A program made the translations under genes and the position numbers. Shown one piece after another: positions 62,576 through 64,000 of a DNA stretch of 64,000 nucleotides. This DNA is from Pirellulaceae bacterium. Lineage in GTDB: Bacteria; Planctomycetota; Planctomycetia; Pirellulales; Pirellulaceae. The stretch spans positions 62,001 through 126,000 of the forward strand of contig JAHDXO010000016.1 of the NCBI GenBank assembly GCA_023382975.1. Direction: 5' to 3'. The first letter of the stretch is position 1. Every line of letters starts with the position of its first letter. A model generated the notes under the pieces. It was not told the DNA's origin. It saw only the letters and a list, made by a program, of their open reading frames with translations, and ran no database searches.

Positions 62576-64000
62576 TCAGGGGTTTGAAACTGCCGGATCG
62601 ATCTTCGCTTGCCGAATCTCGTTCCAGAACGAAAGCAGGGTTTCACCGCATAGCTCTCCGATGCTCGTCCGCTCGTTCCCAGCGGCAGCCTGGATCGCGG
62701 CGACCACCTTGGCCGGTTCAAGCGTCTGGTGCTGAAGTTTCCGGAAGGCCTCCTGCCAGATGGCTCGCATGTCGTCCGGCAGCGGTTCGTCGAGACGCGC
62801 GTTGTAGTCGCTGAAGAAGCCTTGGGCGGCGAAGTACTGGGCCGCGGGCATGGCGGGATGGTCGGCAGCGGCCTGCAGATCGTTGAAGAAACTGACGAAA
62901 TGGCGGTGCTCGCAGAGCGTACGCACCAGCAGGTCGGGATCGAGCTTTCCGGGCGTTGTCCCGTGTTGCCGGGACAGTGCGGCGGCGAAGCCCGCGGCCT
63001 CGCCGGTCTGCATCCAGACGGGTTCCAGTCGCACCGCGCCCCAGGCGACGTGCGTGGCGCTCAGACAGACAGGGACGATCAGGTTGTCGACGCCTTGCGG
63101 CAACAAGCTGCGCCACGGCACCTGCGCGGGTCGGGACTCCTCGGTCAGGATCAACTTCCCGTCGAATGCGTAACCGGGACTGCGGTCCCAGGAGCAATCG
63201 TGCGAGTCCATTGCCCAATCGGTAAAGGCGACGCTGTCGGCGTGGATCGGCGTGCGGTCCAGGCCCGGCGCGAGGCGGTTATCGTGCTCGGTGAAGACGT
63301 AGCGGCCGACGATGCGGCGCGCCTCGCGGACGTACATCTCGTACGGGATGTTGTCGTGGTCGGGGAACTCGTCCAGCGGCAGACCGATCGTGCGGTAGCG
63401 TGCGCGCGAAGCGGCCGGTACGGATGGGTCGTTCTGCAGGAACCACATCAGCCCGAGCGCGAAGTTCCTGTGCCGCTCGATGATCCTCTCGCGCGCCGGC
63501 CAATCGGCCTCGGGATAGTCCCAGTTCTCGCCCGGCAACAGCGCGTTGTTGAACAGCGCCTTGCCGTTCAGCCGTCCGGCGCTCATGCCCAAGCGGTAAT
63601 AGCCCACGTATTCCTCGCGGTTGTAGCCGGGCGGTTGGTCGGGCAGGCGGCGATTTCCCTCTTCGTTGGTCAGGCAGAAACGGTAATTGTAAGCCTGCAC
63701 GGCGCGGTCGGCCGCGAACGAACTGGCCGGATCGACGCTGCCTTGCCGATGCGCGTAGGGATGCAGGTTCAGCTTGCCGTCCAGGGCGTCCCGCGGGCCC
63801 CTCTCGGAAAGGATGTTGGTAAACACCTTGCCGGCATGGGGTTCCCCGAACTCGTCCCGGCCCTCGCGACCGACGCGGTAAGGCACCTTGGCCAGCGCGG
63901 CGAGATCGCCTTCGTAGGTGGCGTCCACATAGACCGCGCCGTCCACTGTGATTTCGTCACTGGTGCCGTACTGGCGCAACGTGAGCGATTTCAAGAGGGC
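62576..64000 (-). CDS. FAD-dependent oxidoreductase, C-terminal 470+ residues (cut by window edge)
   Basis: The frame is open to the right edge of the window; the N-terminal FAD GxGxxG loop lies outside. VDGAVYVDATYEGDLAALAKVPYRVGREGRDEFGE is the conserved middle of the planctomycete FAD_oxidored family. Conserved closing elements are LLPQGVDNLIVPVCLSATHVAWGAVRLEPVWMQTGEAAGFAAAL. The protein may oxidise sugars or be xanthan-lyase-associated. No substrate can be assigned. Confidence 0.85.
   Translation of the reverse strand, partial: ALLKSLTLRQYGTSDEITVDGAVYVDATYEGDLAALAKVPYRVGREGRDEFGEPHAGKVFTNILSERGPRDALDGKLNLHPYAHRQGSVDPASSFAADRAVQAYNYRFCLTNEEGNRRLPDQPPGYNREEYVGYYRLGMSAGRLNGKALFNNALLPGENWDYPEADWPARERIIERHRNFALGLMWFLQNDPSVPAASRARYRTIGLPLDEFPDHDNIPYEMYVREARRIVGRYVFTEHDNRLAPGLDRTPIHADSVAFTDWAMDSHDCSWDRSPGYAFDGKLILTEESRPAQVPWRSLLPQGVDNLIVPVCLSATHVAWGAVRLEPVWMQTGEAAGFAAALSRQHGTTPGKLDPDLLVRTLCEHRHFVSFFNDLQAAADHPAMPAAQYFAAQGFFSDYNARLDEPLPDDMRAIWQEAFRKLQHQTLEPAKVVAAIQAAAGNERTSIGELCGETLLSFWNEIRQAKIDPAVSNP

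Overview
The window reads as chromosome from a planctomycete, most likely of the Pirellula/Rhodopirellula type. The DNA is GC-rich. It carries an FGly sulfatase, a Tat-exported Gfo/Idh/MocA oxidoreductase, VCBS-repeat and beta-helix secreted proteins, several glycoside hydrolases, a TPR protein next to a probable ExbB-like protein, a small 'FTLRTLL' membrane protein and a Pth2-type peptidyl-tRNA hydrolase. This placement is inference from gene content, not from a marker gene.

Layout. 1-7.7 kb holds housekeeping and envelope genes: a probable ExbB start, a 983-residue TPR protein, a MoaD/ThiS-like carrier, a soluble histidine kinase, a lipoprotein, ferredoxin-NADP reductase and a Bcp peroxiredoxin. 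At 7.86-8.22 kb lies tmRNA (ssrA) with a clear promoter. A 5.0-kb island is inserted at its 3' end and bounded by a 21-bp direct repeat. The island carries an excisionase-like HTH gene, a full type I methyltransferase (hsdM), a DUF1016/PDDEXK nuclease and a truncated hsdS; no hsdR or integrase is visible. At 13.6-16.0 kb is a CopA-type copper ATPase with YHS and metal-binding N-terminal modules.

16.3-26.8 kb is a patchwork. Intact small genes (CIA30, DEDDh exonuclease, GH16, GH5, AlkD, methyltransferase, HAD, dual-specificity phosphatase, Pth2, esterase) alternate with broken or chimeric fragments: TspO, a Cdd1/methyltransferase chimera, flavodoxin, an alpha/beta hydrolase and a GH16 tail. 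It looks like a zone of repeated insertion and internal deletion.

27-43.6 kb is typical planctomycete polysaccharide and envelope content: GH43, beta-helix protein, sulfatase, VCBS protein, TrmH-type methylase, histone-deacetylase-like enzyme, a large TolC-like lipoprotein, a Gfo/Idh/MocA oxidoreductase and an LRR lipoprotein. The spacers hold REP-like palindromes and a MITE-like 114-bp element.

43.8-61.8 kb is the most striking region. It is a same-strand cluster of caspase/CHAT-protease, NLR-like proteins. In order: a caspase fused to an alpha/beta hydrolase; a CHAT-nSTAND NTPase-TM-WD40-TPR protein 21 bp downstream; a possible 70-residue ORF; a TPR-CHAT protease; an NTF2-like protein; a decayed second TPR-CHAT start; and a second CHAT-nSTAND-TM protein with an unrelated helical C-terminus. 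The two CHAT-nSTAND proteins share about 730 N-terminal residues and differ completely afterwards, which suggests an interchangeable sensor half on a fixed signalling half. I propose it as a candidate defence or regulated-death system; this is inference from domain architecture. The window ends with an endonuclease III and a truncated FAD-dependent oxidoreductase.
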